From Tricholomella constricta (Eukaryota > Basidiomycota > Agaricomycetes > Agaricales > Lyophyllaceae), in contig JAACJP010000035.1 of assembly GCA_013368375.1 (NCBI GenBank), forward strand, positions 1 through 64,000: a DNA stretch of 64,000 nucleotides, written 5' to 3'. Shown here piece by piece: positions 1 to 11,700 of this stretch. The notes beneath the pieces were generated by a model. The model was not told the origin of the DNA, searched no databases, and was given only the letters and a program-made list of their open reading frames with translations. Position 1 is the first letter of the stretch; every line of letters begins with the position of its first letter. The translations under genes were made by a program, and so were the position numbers.

Positions 1-1857
1 ACCCCTCTTTCGAAGGACCATTCTCCAGGCCAAACTCGGGTTTTCAAGGCCCACAAAGGACCTCCGCAAGGGAAGAAGGAGCTCCTCAGAGGGAACCCGA
101 GAATATTCCCCTACCTCCGTCGGAACAAGGAATCCCAACGCCGCTGTCGTACGCTCATAGCTACGAATTACGCGAAGAAAACCGAGAAGAAAGAGGAGCA
201 CCCCCAAGGACACGAGAAGACTGGCGCCAAACACCACCTCACCTGGCGAACCAGAACAGGAGGTCACCGCAAGGCCCATGCCCAATCTCCCCAAGAGAAC
301 GCCGTGGAATCGGAGCGGACCCCGGCCCCGGTCAAAACGTAAACATCCTCGACGGAAGGCAAGGGACCCAACAACAATTCCCCCAGTTCGAACAATACAG
401 AACTGGCTACAACCCCGGACCAGCCCCACCCATACCCGGCGGACGACCGAACCCCCAGTACAACGGACCACCTCCACAGTCCCAACCACCTCCGGGATCT
501 TCAGGACCACCTACCCCGAGAGGAAACTCAATGGGGAAACGGCCCCGGAGGACCAGGAGGGGGAGGAGGAGGTTATTGGGGAAACGGCCCCGGAGGAACA
601 GGAGGTCCTGGAGGAGGGGGAGGTCACGGAGGATACGGACCACCACAAGGACCAGGAGGCCCGGGAGGCCCCGGAGGTCCCGGACGGGGAGGAGGAGGCC
701 ACGGAGGAGGAGGAGGAGGAGGCCCACCCGGAAATCCGGGAGGAGGCCAATTCGCAAACCCTCAACGACCCCCACCTCCACCACAACAATTCTTAGGCCC
801 AAATCAAAACCTGACCCCGGAACAGTACCGACACCTCCTAAACCTGGAATCGAAAATCGACATCAGGAAACCGGACCCCTTCACTGGAAAAGAACCGAGG
901 AGATGGAAGACCTTCGTCACGGAATGCCTAGTAACGTTTCAAGCCAAGGCGATTACCTACGAACAGGACCACCTGAAAGTATCATTCGCGAGCTCCTACT
1001 TAAAGGACGGAGCCATGGACTACTTCCGCCTGCAACTCACGTACAACCCGCAACACCCAATGTTCACGAACTGGGAAGGGTTCGTACACGAATTGGGATC
1101 ACGCTTTGGCATACCGAACTCCAGGGTGGAAGCCGAGAATAACATCTCACGACTGAAAATGAAGGAATGGGAAAAGTTCACAGCTTTCATCATCAAGTTC
1201 GAACAGGAAGCATACGAAACAGGCTGGAACTGGGTAGCGCTACAATTCACGCTGCGAAAAGCGCTCCCCCAACGAATCCTCAACGTCCTAGCCATCGCAC
1301 CAAGCCCTGAAACCTACGAAGGTTACCGAGATCTGATCACTCAAATCGACCGGAGGTACTGGGAACATCGTATAGAAAATCCAGAGTCCTACAAACCCCT
1401 CTGGGCGAATAACACGAATACCTCCAACACCTCCGCACGACCTCCGATTGGACCTTCGGCCGGACCCGCAAACCGCACGACGCCGCAAACGGCTCAAGGG
1501 AACAGGAACGCACGCTTGAACGCCGAAAGTCACGATCAGGACCCGGACTCAGGTAAGGAAGGTAAGGCGCAAGACCAAGAAATCACATGGGATGACGAAG
1601 AGGCACTACAAGCCAACAACTTCGGGTTCAAGAAGTCAACGCGCCCCTGGGTGAAGATCGATGAAGACGCAAAGCAACAACGAATTCGAGACAAGGCCTG
1701 CATCCTATGCGGTGATCTGGAACACTGGATGCGCGACTGCCCAACAGCAAACACCATGGGCAGAGCCACCTATCTCATCGGCGACGACATCTTCGAATTC
1801 CATCACAAGACAGAAGAGGGAAACGCGGGGGCGATTCAGGACTTGCCCGGGCTCTGA
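1..1857 (+). pseudogene. gag: gag of gypsy copy 1, frameshifted and 5'-incomplete
   Basis: Matches codons of the intact 953-residue Gag of copy 2. An extra A at 524-526 moves the frame, so translation from the N-terminal side runs into an Arg-rich out-of-frame stretch that stops at 1142. The original frame resumes from 1015 to the stop at 1857 and encodes the capsid-like region and the zinc knuckle C-x2-C-x4-H-x4-C (CILC...H...C) near 1709-1750. Unless the shift is suppressed, copy 1 cannot make full-length Gag or Gag-Pol, so it would depend on proteins supplied in trans by copies such as copy 2. Confidence 0.85.
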
Positions 1858-1862
1858 ATCGC
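1818..1862 (+). promoter_or_regulatory. -1 ribosomal frameshift signal, copy 1
   Basis: Heptamer GGGAAAC at 1818-1824, read G GGA AAC in the gag frame, is followed after 6 nt by a perfect 9-bp stem (GCGATTCAG with CTGAATCGC, 14-nt loop) that contains the gag stop. It is identical to the site in copy 2 at 21289-21333, where the gag frame leading to it is intact. Confidence 0.75.
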
Positions 1863-4800
1863 GAAGATCTAAAACCGGACCTTGACACTAAACTACGCGC
1901 AACGGCATTATCGACAACGGACACCCGCACAGTAACTCTCTCCTCCCATTCGTCACTGGCATTTCTAATACACCTCACGCCAAATGGAGGAGGAGAAGAC
2001 CCCGAAAACACGCTCATCGACAGCGGAGCTACCGACAATTTCATGGACTCCGACATGGCGACATCACGCGGGCTCCACCTTGAGGAGCTCAAACCCCCAA
2101 TAAACCTTTGCCTATTTGATGGGGAACCCTCCGCATCAGGCAAAATCACACACTATACCACCAACGACGTCAGATTCAGTGACGGCACCACTCAGAGGAT
2201 AAGATTCCTCTTAACGAGACTCCACGAGACAGCGACGATAGTGCTGGGACTATCATGGCTGAAGGAGGTCAATCCCCGCATAAATTGGAAAGACCTCTGC
2301 ATCACGCTACGACGGGGGTCAAACGGCAAAATTGAAGGATCACTACCGGACCTCCGAAGAAAAAAGGAAGTCGTCCCAACGACAACAAGCACAGGAAATC
2401 AACGCTTACCCTCGCGGTCAGCTCGCTCCTTCACGATCGAAGTACAGTTAGAAGGATCCTCAACGCGACTACGGGCACTTATCGATAGTGGAGCGGCGGG
2501 AAATTTCATAGCACAATCCTCGTGTACGAAACCGGAACCTCTCGCCAACCCCATGACCCTACAACTGTTCGACGGAAACCCCAGCGGAGGTGGAGCCATT
2601 TCACACCATAGTCCCGAAACAATCAAACTTGAGAACGGACTACAGTATAAGGTCGACCTCCTCATAACACAGTTACACCCGGCCACGCCACTAGTGCTCG
2701 GATTACCTTGGTTACGGGAAGCAAATCCGGACATCGACTGGCGGGAAATGTCCATGACCATGGAACAAGGGGCAGGACTAGCCGCGATATCGCTTTCCCA
2801 GAAGACGCAATGGAGAACTGTGACCCTTGAAGAGGAGGAAGACGTCGAAGCTCCGAAACCAGCCAACCCCCTTTCGGAAAAACAACCCCTCCTCAGGGAC
2901 CTCCTGGACGACGAAAACGATCAGAACGACACCTCCAGCGATAACATGAAGGAGGAAGACACCCGCCCAAACACCAACGAACCTCAGGAGGAAGCACCAA
3001 CACCAACAACAGAGACGCCAGAGGAGGTAACGGGACGGAAACGCACCCGAAAACCACCTCCACCGAACTATTTCCCTCCAAACGTTCCGAGGTCCAAATT
3101 CAAACCCCACCCCAAACGGAGATCCGCAACGTCCCCAACGACAGAAACACGGGAAGAAGATGAAGCCAACCCGGAAACGGAGGTCGAAGACGAAACCGGA
3201 GAGGGAGAAGAGGATGTCGAAACACAAAACATCCGCCTGATTGGAGCGGCGCCATTCGCAAACCTCATCAGGGACGGAGCCACAGCGTTCCAACTACACA
3301 TCTCCCCCACTGAACAAGAGGAACACCTCCATGCCAATAACACCTCCGACGACGAACCCAAGCAACCAAAGACAGAAAAGGAAATCTTTGAGGAAGTCGT
3401 ACCTCCGGAGTACAGGGACTTCGAAGACGTATTCTCAGCGGGCGAAGCGAAAACCATCCCCCCACACCGACCTTACGATCACACAGTGGAACTCGACGAA
3501 AACACTACCCCTCCCTTCGGAAAGATATACAACATGTCCGAACTGGAGTTGAAAGCATTGAAGGATTACATCGACGAGATGCTCGGAAAAGGGTTCATCC
3601 GACCTTCGAGTTCGTCAGCGGGAGCTCCGGTACTGTTCGCAAAGAAGAAGGACGGATCACTCCGGCTATGCGTGGACTATAGAGGATTAAATCGGATCAC
3701 CAAGAAGAACCGTTACCCTCTACCTCTGATCGGAGACCTCATAGACCGACTTCAAAAAGCGAAAGTATACTCGAAGATCGACCTCCGAGTGGGCTACAAC
3801 AACGTCCGCATAGCTCCGGGACACGAATGGAAGACAGCCTTCCGCACTCGTTATGGACTTTTCGAATACCTGGTAATGCCTTTCGGCATGACAAACTCAC
3901 CCGCGACATTCCAACACTTCATGAACGACATCTTTCACGACATGAACGACGTGTTCGTAGTGATCTATCTCGACGACATTCTGGTTTTCTCGGAGACCTT
4001 AGAGGAACATCACGGACACGTTCGGAAGGTCCTCGAGAGGCTCCGGAAACACAACCTTCATGCGAAACCGGAGAAATGCACGTTTCACACTACGGAGATC
4101 GAATACCTAGGCGTCATCGTATCCCCCAGCGGAGTAAAGATGGACCCAGGAAAAGTCGACGCGATTCGGAAGTGGCCTAGGCCGACGAAGGTCAAGGAAC
4201 TCCAATCTTTCCTAGGCTTTGCAAACTTCTATCGGCGGTTTATCGACAATTACTCGGGCATAACGAAGAGGTTAAACAAACTCACGCAAAAGGACACAAT
4301 CTGGAAATGGGATTCCGAATGCGAAGGAGTCTTCGAGCTATTGAAGAAAGCATTCTCCTCCGCACCCATCCTACGACACTTCGATCCTCAACTACCGGTG
4401 ATATTAGAGTGCGACGCTTCCGACTTCGCCATAGCGGGGATCATCTCCCAATTTGACGAGACATCACAAGACTTACGTCCTGTCGCCTTCTATGCGAGAA
4501 CTATGATAGACGCGGAGCTCAACTACGACATCTATGACAAGGAGCTCCTAGCAATCGTGGAAGCATTTAAGCAATGGAGGGCCTACCTAGAGGGATCTCC
4601 CCACCGCATTCAAGTGTACTCCGACCACAACAACCTACAGTATTTCTCTACGACCAAGCAACTCAGTCGCAGACAAGCACGATGGTCGGAATGCCTGGCG
4701 AACTTCGACTTCCAAATAAATTACAGACCCGGAAGATTAGGAGCGAAACCAGATGCCCTCACGCGACGGCCAGACGTGTATCCCAAGAAAGGGTTCGAAC

Positions 4801-6323
4801 AGGATCATAATTCGTTCAACAACCGCATCATCATACCCCCCGAACGATTGAACGCGGCCCTAATACTGAACGAGGAGCTCCTACTAAACAACATCCGGAA
4901 CACACCCCAAGACGAATTCTTCGAGAGACACGCACCCAAACCCGGAGATGAGACCTCCGCGTTCTCCCTATCCGATGATGGCAAACTACTCCTTCGCGAC
5001 GGAAGAATCTACGTACCGGACCATCCCAGATTACGCCTCGACATCCTACAGCAACATCACGACCACAAACTGCGCGGACATCCAGGGATCAGAAAGACCA
5101 CACAACTCATCATGAGGACTTATTTCTGGCCCGGATTAAGGAAGGAGGTCACTCGATACGTCCGAAGCTGTTATACCTGTAAAAGAGCGAAGGTCCCACG
5201 CCATAGCCCATACGGACTATTGAAACCACTCCAGATTGGGCGAAGGGCGTGGGCCTCCATATCCATGGACCACATTGTAGAACTACCGGAATCGGATGGG
5301 TACGACGCCATACTGGTCGTAGTATGCCGCCTCACCAAGCAAGGCATCTTCATACCCTGTCACACAACGGACACAGCAAAGGAACTTGCTCAACTATTCT
5401 TGGAACATGTCTTCTCCAAGCACGGACTGCCTGACGACATCATATCGGACAGGGGCACCCTCTTCGTCTCCCGTTTCTGGAGCTCGCTGTGTAAAGCCCT
5501 GGACATTAAATCGAACCTTTCGACCGCGTATCACCCGGAGACCGACGGCCAGACGGAACGAGTAAATCAGACACTGGAACAGTACCTCCGGATATACGTG
5601 AACTACCTCCAGACCAACTGGCGAACACAGCTCCCACTGGCGGAATTCACGTATAACAATACGACCCATTCGACCACGGGAGTCTCTCCTTTCTTTGCGA
5701 ACAAGGGTTATCACCCCCGCCTGACAATCTCTATAAAAGACATACCGGCAAAGGAAGCCCAGGAGGTAGCCGTAGACCTCCGGACCCTCCAGGACTACCT
5801 CCGCCAAGAGATAGAGATCGCAAACGAAGCCTACAAACGATTCGCGGACAAGAAACGGGACCCTACACCAGATTGGGCTGTAGGAACGAAGGTATGGCTC
5901 GATTGCCGGAACATCAAAACGAAACGCCCCTCCAAAAAGCTGGACCACCGGAGACTGGGCCCCTTCAAAATCCTACAGAAGATCTCCAGCCACGCGTATC
6001 GACTGGAACTACCTCCGACACTGAAGGGAATTCACAATGTGTTCCACGTCAAGTTACTCGAAAAACACGAACACGAGAACTTCCCAGGACGATCAAAGCC
6101 ACCTCCGCAGACAATCGAAATCGAGGGCGAGGAGCACTACGAAGTAGAACGAATCCTAGACTCCCGAACACGAGGGAAACACGTGCTCTACTTGGTACGA
6201 TGGGAAGGATATGGCCCTGAGGACGACACATGGGAACCAGCAGGAAACATAGAGGGAGCAAAAGACATGGCCCTCGAATTCCATCGTCTATTCCCAAGGA
6301 AACCACGAGACCCCACAATCTAG
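1824..6323 (+). CDS. pol: Gypsy Pol polyprotein, copy 1 (two proteases, RT, RNase H, integrase, chromodomain)
   Basis: The frame is open from 1716 and is entered by -1 frameshifting at 1818-1824; the first internal ATG is 2043. Domains in order: a retropepsin with DSGA (Asp codon at 2019), a second retropepsin with DSGA and LGLPWL, an acidic linker, reverse transcriptase with YLDD, RNase H (ECDASDF), integrase zinc finger (H-H-C-C), the integrase DDE core and a C-terminal chromodomain (YLVRWEGY, DTWEP). Length and order fit a chromovirus apart from the doubled protease. The frame has no stop. Because ATG 2043 lies just after the first DSGA, a protein started there would lack that active site, which argues that the functional product is the frameshift fusion. 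Confidence 0.93.
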   Translation, partial: RGGDSGLARALNREDLKPDLDTKLRATALSTTDTRTVTLSSHSSLAFLIHLTPNGGGEDPENTLIDSGATDNFMDSDMATSRGLHLEELKPPINLCLFDGEPSASGKITHYTTNDVRFSDGTTQRIRFLLTRLHETATIVLGLSWLKEVNPRINWKDLCITLRRGSNGKIEGSLPDLRRKKEVVPTTTSTGNQRLPSRSARSFTIEVQLEGSSTRLRALIDSGAAGNFIAQSSCTKPEPLANPMTLQLFDGNPSGGGAISHHSPETIKLENGLQYKVDLLITQLHPATPLVLGLPWLREANPDIDWREMSMTMEQGAGLAAISLSQKTQWRTVTLEEEEDVEAPKPANPLSEKQPLLRDLLDDENDQNDTSSDNMKEEDTRPNTNEPQEEAPTPTTETPEEVTGRKRTRKPPPPNYFPPNVPRSKFKPHPKRRSATSPTTETREEDEANPETEVEDETGEGEEDVETQNIRLIGAAPFANLIRDGATAFQLHISPTEQEEHLHANNTSDDEPKQPKTEKEIFEEVVPPEYRDFEDVFSAGEAKTIPPHRPYDHTVELDENTTPPFGKIYNMSELELKALKDYIDEMLGKGFIRPSSSSAGAPVLFAKKKDGSLRLCVDYRGLNRITKKNRYPLPLIGDLIDRLQKAKVYSKIDLRVGYNNVRIAPGHEWKTAFRTRYGLFEYLVMPFGMTNSPATFQHFMNDIFHDMNDVFVVIYLDDILVFSETLEEHHGHVRKVLERLRKHNLHAKPEKCTFHTTEIEYLGVIVSPSGVKMDPGKVDAIRKWPRPTKVKELQSFLGFANFYRRFIDNYSGITKRLNKLTQKDTIWKWDSECEGVFELLKKAFSSAPILRHFDPQLPVILECDASDFAIAGIISQFDETSQDLRPVAFYARTMIDAELNYDIYDKELLAIVEAFKQWRAYLEGSPHRIQVYSDHNNLQYFSTTKQLSRRQARWSECLANFDFQINYRPGRLGAKPDALTRRPDVYPKKGFEQDHNSFNNRIIIPPERLNAALILNEELLLNNIRNTPQDEFFERHAPKPGDETSAFSLSDDGKLLLRDGRIYVPDHPRLRLDILQQHHDHKLRGHPGIRKTTQLIMRTYFWPGLRKEVTRYVRSCYTCKRAKVPRHSPYGLLKPLQIGRRAWASISMDHIVELPESDGYDAILVVVCRLTKQGIFIPCHTTDTAKELAQLFLEHVFSKHGLPDDIISDRGTLFVSRFWSSLCKALDIKSNLSTAYHPETDGQTERVNQTLEQYLRIYVNYLQTNWRTQLPLAEFTYNNTTHSTTGVSPFFANKGYHPRLTISIKDIPAKEAQEVAVDLRTLQDYLRQEIEIANEAYKRFADKKRDPTPDWAVGTKVWLDCRNIKTKRPSKKLDHRRLGPFKILQKISSHAYRLELPPTLKGIHNVFHVKLLEKHEHENFPGRSKPPPQTIEIEGEEHYEVERILDSRTRGKHVLYLVRWEGYGPEDDTWEPAGNIEGAKDMALEFHRLFPRKPRDPTI

Positions 6324-6529
6324 AATCCGACGGAATTCACGCACTTCACGAAATTTATGAAAAGCCCCTTCAAGAAAACGATTTTTATCACAAAATGTAT
6401 TTCGAACACCGGGACAAAGACAGTACAAGAAAAAAGAAAACACCAAGGAAAAAGAATTAACGAACTTCAGATGTAAATATTCAACAAAAAGAAAGCAAAG
6501 AAGGTCCTAGACACCACCAAGAAGACCGA

Positions 6530-8544
6530 CTAATCAATGCGACGACGTTTGGCCGGACCCGCGCTCGGAGTGGAACCCTCCCCGCGACCAAACCCGACCT
6601 CCCCATCCAATTCCCCCTCCAACGGACGCATCGAAGCAATATCCTGCTCATCGTCGGCGATTAATTGGGATCGAGACACGAAGTCCGCAAGGGCGTCTTC
6701 ACGAGTGAGCGAAGTGCGGTGCAAAGCAAGGAAATGATCGAACGCAGGGAAGAGTACCTCGGGGTCGACGGGAGGGGGGAAGAGCTCGAGGAGCGAATGC
6801 CGCTCCAGGACCTTATGGGCAGCGTCGACAATATCCCGGGCCGGCGACACCTCCATCTCGACAAGGGCGCGACGCAAGGCACCGTCGGCGACAAACATGT
6901 CCGACGCAAAAGCGGTACGCGCAAGTTCAAGGGCTATGACAAACTCAGACAACGAGAGAGGAACGACACGAATCAAAAAACTCACCGTCGACACGAACGC
7001 GAAGGTCCAAGGCATGACCACGCCAATGGTCCCGGACCTCCTGAAGATGGACGACGTGCCCCTGAAGACCCGCTACCTCATCCTCGAGACCCGCAACCTG
7101 CATCCGCAGATCCTCAACCTCAGCGTCACGATCGACGTCGACGACCTCCACGGCACGCGATGTCTGCGCCTGCAGATGAAGAAGGCGTTCACGCTCGTCG
7201 GCGAGTTGGGATAGGACTCCGTGAAAACGACCTTTGTGGCGTTCACCCTCGACCTCGAGGCGCTCGACCTGGGAGGAAAGGGCCTGAGCACGCGCGACCT
7301 CCTGGTCGTAGAGACGCTGGAGACGGAGGAACGCTTCCGGCGAAGGAACGGAAGGAGCAGGGGTAGCGAGGGGGGACGACAGCAACATGGAGGGAGGGCA
7401 GGACTGCAGGGCTGGCGATGGCGAAACTGAATTGGACGAGCTCTTTAAAAAGAGAGGTTCGTCAGGGGTCGTATCGGGGGACACCGCACGCGTAGCGCCC
7501 GACAAAGGAGGAACCAAAAGAGGAGAAGTCGGCGCCGCAGGAGAAAGGGAGGGGGAACGAGGCAAAGGACGCCCCCTAGACCCCTGCAGACCAGACCGCA
7601 TACCCCCACGACCAACAGACGCTAATTTTCGACCCTGTCCTCGGGTACCACGAAAGATAGCACGCGCAGGCGGAGCACGGCTAAGGCGAACGGCGGCCTC
7701 GTCCCCAGAAGAAGAAGAAAGGGAAAGGACCTCCGTAGAAGGCACGGAGACAAGAGAGGAGTTGAAGGAGGGGGACGCCACACGCAAGATACGACGGATA
7801 GCGGAAAAGGACATAGCGACGCCGGTGCGGGAGAAGGAAAAACCTTCGGTACGGGTCCGCAACCACGCCAAGGGGATCGCCAATTCCCTAGATGCCACCT
7901 CTAGACCATGGTCAAGCGACAGGGAGCACAAGGCGTGCGCCGCGCGGCAATCGACGCAGGGCAAGGTCCCACGAAGACGAACCTCCTGAAAACGGCAAGA
8001 CTGATGACGACCCCGACACCGATCACACTAGCAAAGAGCCAAAAAAGAGAATCAGCGGAAGGATCCAGCCTGATCGCGAACGAAAGACGATACTTACCGG
8101 TCCGTGCGCCTCACACCAAGCCAAAGAGGGAGGAACCCGCACAGCGGTACGCATCACCTCCGCCAGAACCGCATCTGTCAAGAGGGGCCCCCAAGACAAT
8201 GAAGTCGCCGCCGGACGCGACACGGGATCACTGGAAAATTCGAAAAGGGCCTCCGGAGTGGTCGAACGGGGGCGACGGATCTGCGGAGCCCTGACCGGAA
8301 GACGAATAACCAGTCGAGGGAAGGAGGGCGTAGGAGGAACGGGGGAAGAACTGGGGACGGCCCCGACGCTTCCATCTCGGAGAACGGCGATCCCAGGGAG
8401 AGAAGGAGTAGGGGAGACGGGTCGGGGCATGTCCAAGAACGCGACGCGCGCCCGATCTTCTTCGGATAAACGCGCCAACTCTTGATCGCGCAAAATTTGG
8501 GCAGCGGAGGCAGACGGTGCAAATTCTCGATTGAAGACCGACAT
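6530..8544 (-). CDS. Spliced antisense gene inside gypsy copy 1 (unknown coiled-coil protein)
   Basis: Three exons on the strand opposite to gag-pol: 8544-8098, 7985-6986 and 6933-6530, with introns of 112 nt (GTAAGT..TTTTCAG) and 52 nt (GTGAGT..TCATAG). The exons join in frame (447+1000+404 nt) into 616 residues. Visible features: a Pro/Ser-rich first exon, then CVDCRAAHALC (C-x2-C-x6-C, like half of a fungal zinc cluster), a basic stretch, a long heptad-rich coiled coil around residues 350-480, and a basic C-terminus KRRRID. I do not recognise the family. The splice sites and frame are the same in copy 2 at 26001-28015. It could encode a DNA-binding or Gag-interacting accessory protein; that is inference only. 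Confidence 0.7.
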
Positions 8545-8660
8545 GGAGATGATAAAAAGAAATTAGAGGAGAAAAAAAAAAAACAACCAGAGCTCTCCTC
8601 TTTTTCGATCTCCGAGATCCTCCAAATCACCCACACGGACCCACAATCGACCTAGACCCG

Positions 8661-8677
8661 CACGTGCCCCTCACGTG
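8661..8677 (-). promoter_or_regulatory. Paired CACGTG boxes upstream of the antisense gene
   Basis: Two CACGTG palindromes (8661-8666 and 8672-8677) lie about 120-130 bp upstream of the antisense ATG at 8544 and about 100 bp inside the 3' LTR. They are conserved in copy 2 at 28126-28142. CACGTG is the usual core site of bHLH factors; a role in antisense transcription is inference. Confidence 0.35.
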
Positions 8678-8759
8678 ACCGCGCGCGACCCAGAAAGAAA
8701 AACAACCGCCACACTATCCGTATTCGAACATCTCCCCGCGTCTCAGTGGCTCGACGCTT

Positions 8760-8769
8760 GAGGAGGGGG
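8760..8769 (+). other. Polypurine tract, copy 1
   Basis: GAGGAGGGGG followed by TAA and the LTR start TGTCACG. It is the expected plus-strand primer position and is identical in copy 2. Confidence 0.75.
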
Positions 8770-8772
8770 TAA

Positions 8773-9130
8773 TGTCACGACCGCCCCTAACAACCACCCC
8801 TAAAATCACATCCCACTACGCTTTCCCACGCCTACCCACTGTATATAACATGACACCACTTCTTTCCAGACTCTTCACCTCGATATTACCTATTGTTAAG
8901 ACTAGTTCTCGATTCTCGTTCTCGTTTCTCTCTCTCTCTCTCAATCTATTTGGCTTCACACCCGTATCACTTGAGCTCGTTCGTTCGAATTAGCCCCGGT
9001 GAACACCTCCGTCAACGCTCACGACCTCCGAATACTCCTCGTAGGCCGTCTTCCTTGACGGACGTCAGGCCTGTCCGCTTCGGTGGTTCCAGAATAACTC
9101 TGTAACCGGCGTGCTACACAGGTCCTAACA
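8773..9130 (+). repeat. 3' LTR of gypsy copy 1
   Basis: 358 bp, from TGTCACG to CCTAACA. It has a TATATAA box, a CT microsatellite, and differs from the copy 2 LTRs by one deletion (CTCCTCG versus CTCCTTCG) and one C to T change. Confidence 0.95.
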
Positions 9131-10681
9131 AATCCTCTCCCGATGCCGACAAATGGGAGGCAGGCTACAGAGAGGAACTTAAATCTCTGAAGGACATGAA
9201 TGTCTACCAGTGCGTACCACTTTCAGAGGTCCCCCAGGGTCACAAAATCCACCAGAGCAAACCGGTATTCACTACGCAGTGGGATGAGAATGGGAATACC
9301 ACGCGACACAAGCGCATCGTCCTAAAGGGGTACGAACAGGTCTATGGTCAAGATTACACAAAAACAACCTCACCGACTGCACACATGGAATCCTGGAGGA
9401 TACTCCTCCACCTCACCGCCGCCATGGGCTGGGATGCGATGCAAGTTGACATCAAAACCGCCTTCCTATACGGACTTCTACCTGAGGAGGAGACCATTTA
9501 CATGTGTCAACCCAAAGGATTCGAAGAACCCGGCAAGGAAGACTGGGTATGGTGCCTTCAACACGGCTTATATGGGATGAAACAAGCGGGCCGGATCTGG
9601 AATAAAACCCTCAATGACAACATGATCAAATGGGGGTTTACCAGGCTCGCCTGTGAGTCGTGCGTCTACTACCGCAAATCTGACACTGGCATGGTCATTA
9701 CAGCGGTCCATGTGGATGATTTTCTATCTATAGTGAGCTCCAAGAAGGAAAATGATTGATTCAAGGAACAAATGTGTTCCTCTTAGACAATCTCAGACCT
9801 AGGAACTCCCCGCCACATTGTCAGAATTGCCGTCAAATGGGACCGACCCAATCACACTGTTTGCCTCTCCCAGACAGCCTTAATTGACAAGACAATCTCC
9901 CTCTTCGGCCAGAAAGACGCCACTCCCCTTTCCTGCCCAATGGAGCCAGGCCTGAAGCTTCATCGCGTCGATCGTTCCACACTATCCCCCGAAGATAGGG
10001 ACATTGTCGAAAAACTCCCTTACCGATCTCTAGTCGGATGTCTCCTCTACCTGGCAATCTCCACACGTCCCGACATCCAATATGCTGTACAACAACTCAC
10101 ACAATACCTCGACTCTTATTCCTACTTACACTGGAACGCTGCGATCCGTCTCGTTTGCTACCTAAAAGGGACATGAAACCTCAAGCTTCCACTTGGGAGG
10201 CAAGGACGCAAAAACATCTCTCATCAGTTTCACGGACTCAGACTGGGCAAACTGTCTCGATACTTGTCGCAGTGTCGGTGGCTACACCTGGTCCCTTGGC
10301 TCTGGCACCATATCCTGGGCCTCCCAAAAACAAAAGACCATCGCTGCATTCTCTTGCGAGGCGGAATACATGGCGGCGTTCGACTCCGCGCAAGAGTGTA
10401 TATGGCTAAGAGCACTTCTCAGCGCAATTTATTTACCACCGACTAGCGCCACAACCATCCTATGCGACAACAATGCCGCCATCAACCTCTCTGAAGACCC
10501 ACTACTACACGCCCGCATCAAGCACATCGATATTAAGTATCATTTTCTCCGCGAATGCGTGGCATCCAAGGAACTCATCGTACGCTACATCAACACGAAG
10601 GACAATGTCGCCGATTTATTCACCAAAGCCCTACCCCTTCCCCAATTCACTCGCCTCCAATACATGCTAGGACTACGATAA
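9131..10681 (+). pseudogene. Ty1/copia pol relic (RT and RNase H)
   Basis: Translation from 9131 gives copia reverse transcriptase motifs (KARIV-like RHKRIVLKGY, DIKTAFLYG, GLYGMKQAGR, and HVDDF in place of the usual YVDD), then the LP-YRSLVGCLLYL-TRPDI block and a copia RNase H (FTDSDWA, SCEAEYMA, KHIDIKYHF, ADLFTKALP), ending at 10681. It carries in-frame stops at 9757 and near 9784 and 10174, and a frameshift just after 10176, so it is dead. The 5' half (gag, protease, integrase) is not in the window because gypsy copy 1 is inserted here and continues past the left edge. Confidence 0.9.
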
Positions 10682-11700
10682 CCAGATTCCATGCGAGGAG
10701 GAGCCACTTTACAGTGAGGAGGAGTGTTACGATTCAGATAAGCACCGTAACGTGACTCGTGTTTTGATCGAGCAAACACGCTCGCTCAAAGAACTCTACA
10801 GGTCTAATTCTAACATAGTGAGCTCGGAATGGATGTTTGTGGGTGAAGACCCACACTTCCGAGGACTCCGTGTTCGGGCGGGGGAATATCTTCCCCCAGG
10901 CCTGCACCACCCAGCTTCATTGGGATCAACATCGATCAACGTCAAAATGGTGGACCCGGCGGCAACTATACCTGCCCCTGCGACACCTTCCACAGTCGTG
11001 GCAGCTCCAATTGGAGCTGCCGAAACCCCAGTGGACCCCGTGTTGGCCCTTACCGGGCCTTTATCACTGGCGGTGATTACTACCAGCCAGGGTCCGGTGG
11101 ATAACAACACCACTGACCCTGATACAGTGATGAAGTCATAGGTCAGGGAGATAACCTAATCCCCCCATCAACGAACTGACCTTGACACGTAAGGTGTACC
11201 ATCGGGACGACCGCCATTGTCAGGTGCAGACCACCTGACTCCCGAGGAGCACTCTGCAGGTTGCATATGCCCTAAATGCAACACCGCATGTCCTCACAAT
11301 TATGCATCGTCGCGCGGCACTTCGAGGCCGTGCAGTAGAGCTAATGCATCCACTAGTCATTAAGTCAAGAATACGTATCATCACTATGTATTCTTGCATT
11401 ATGTTGATAGGTATAGGTCGCCGGGACCTAGACTCTCTTTTTTATTTTTATTTTATTTCTTTTGCCCTACTCCCTGGTGAAGATCACTACAAGCGATCTT
11501 AAAGGGGGGTATGTAAGGGCGCTTACTATCTTATCAACTAATGTCATCTAATCGTATCTTATCGAGACAATTATGCTATTGTTTGGCAACACCTTCTTGT
11601 GTTGCCTATTTAATTCATTATATTAAATAAGTATAACAAGACCTTGTACACCTATACGTAGCAATCGACAGACTTGTCAAGCTTACGTCTAACGTAAACA
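10682..11700 (+). repeat. 3' flank of the copia relic, possible LTR
   Basis: Two purine-rich tracts each precede a TG: GTGAGGAGGAG before TGTTACG at 10727, and AAAGGGGGGTA before TGTAAGGG at 11512. The stretch to 11700 ends in CGTAAACA. Either 10727-11700 (974 bp) or 11512-11700 (189 bp, with an AT-rich TATA-like stretch) could be the copia LTR. A second LTR copy is not in the window, so the limits are not proven. A 129-codon open frame at 10752-11141 lies within it and is unassigned. Confidence 0.35.

Larger units (their letters stand above)
1..9130 (+). mobile_element. Ty3/gypsy chromovirus, copy 1 (5' end outside window)
   Basis: This is a near-identical copy of the complete element at 18079-28596; position p matches p+19472 before base 524, p+19471 up to about 8570, and p+19465 beyond. 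The 5' LTR and first part of gag lie before the window. Differences from copy 2 are few: one extra A in the run at 524-526 (gag frameshift), scattered single-base changes, a longer A-run near 8570, and one base missing in the 3' LTR. It sits inside a Ty1/copia relic whose pol resumes directly at 9131. The downstream 5 bases after the LTR are AATCC; the matching upstream target duplicate would be outside the window and cannot be checked here. Confidence 0.96.

Noticed and set aside
531..1142. Arg-rich 203-codon frame in copy 1 as a separate gene
   Set aside because: It is the out-of-frame reading of gag after the one-base insertion, and the same frame exists as a shadow in copy 2 (20002-20613).
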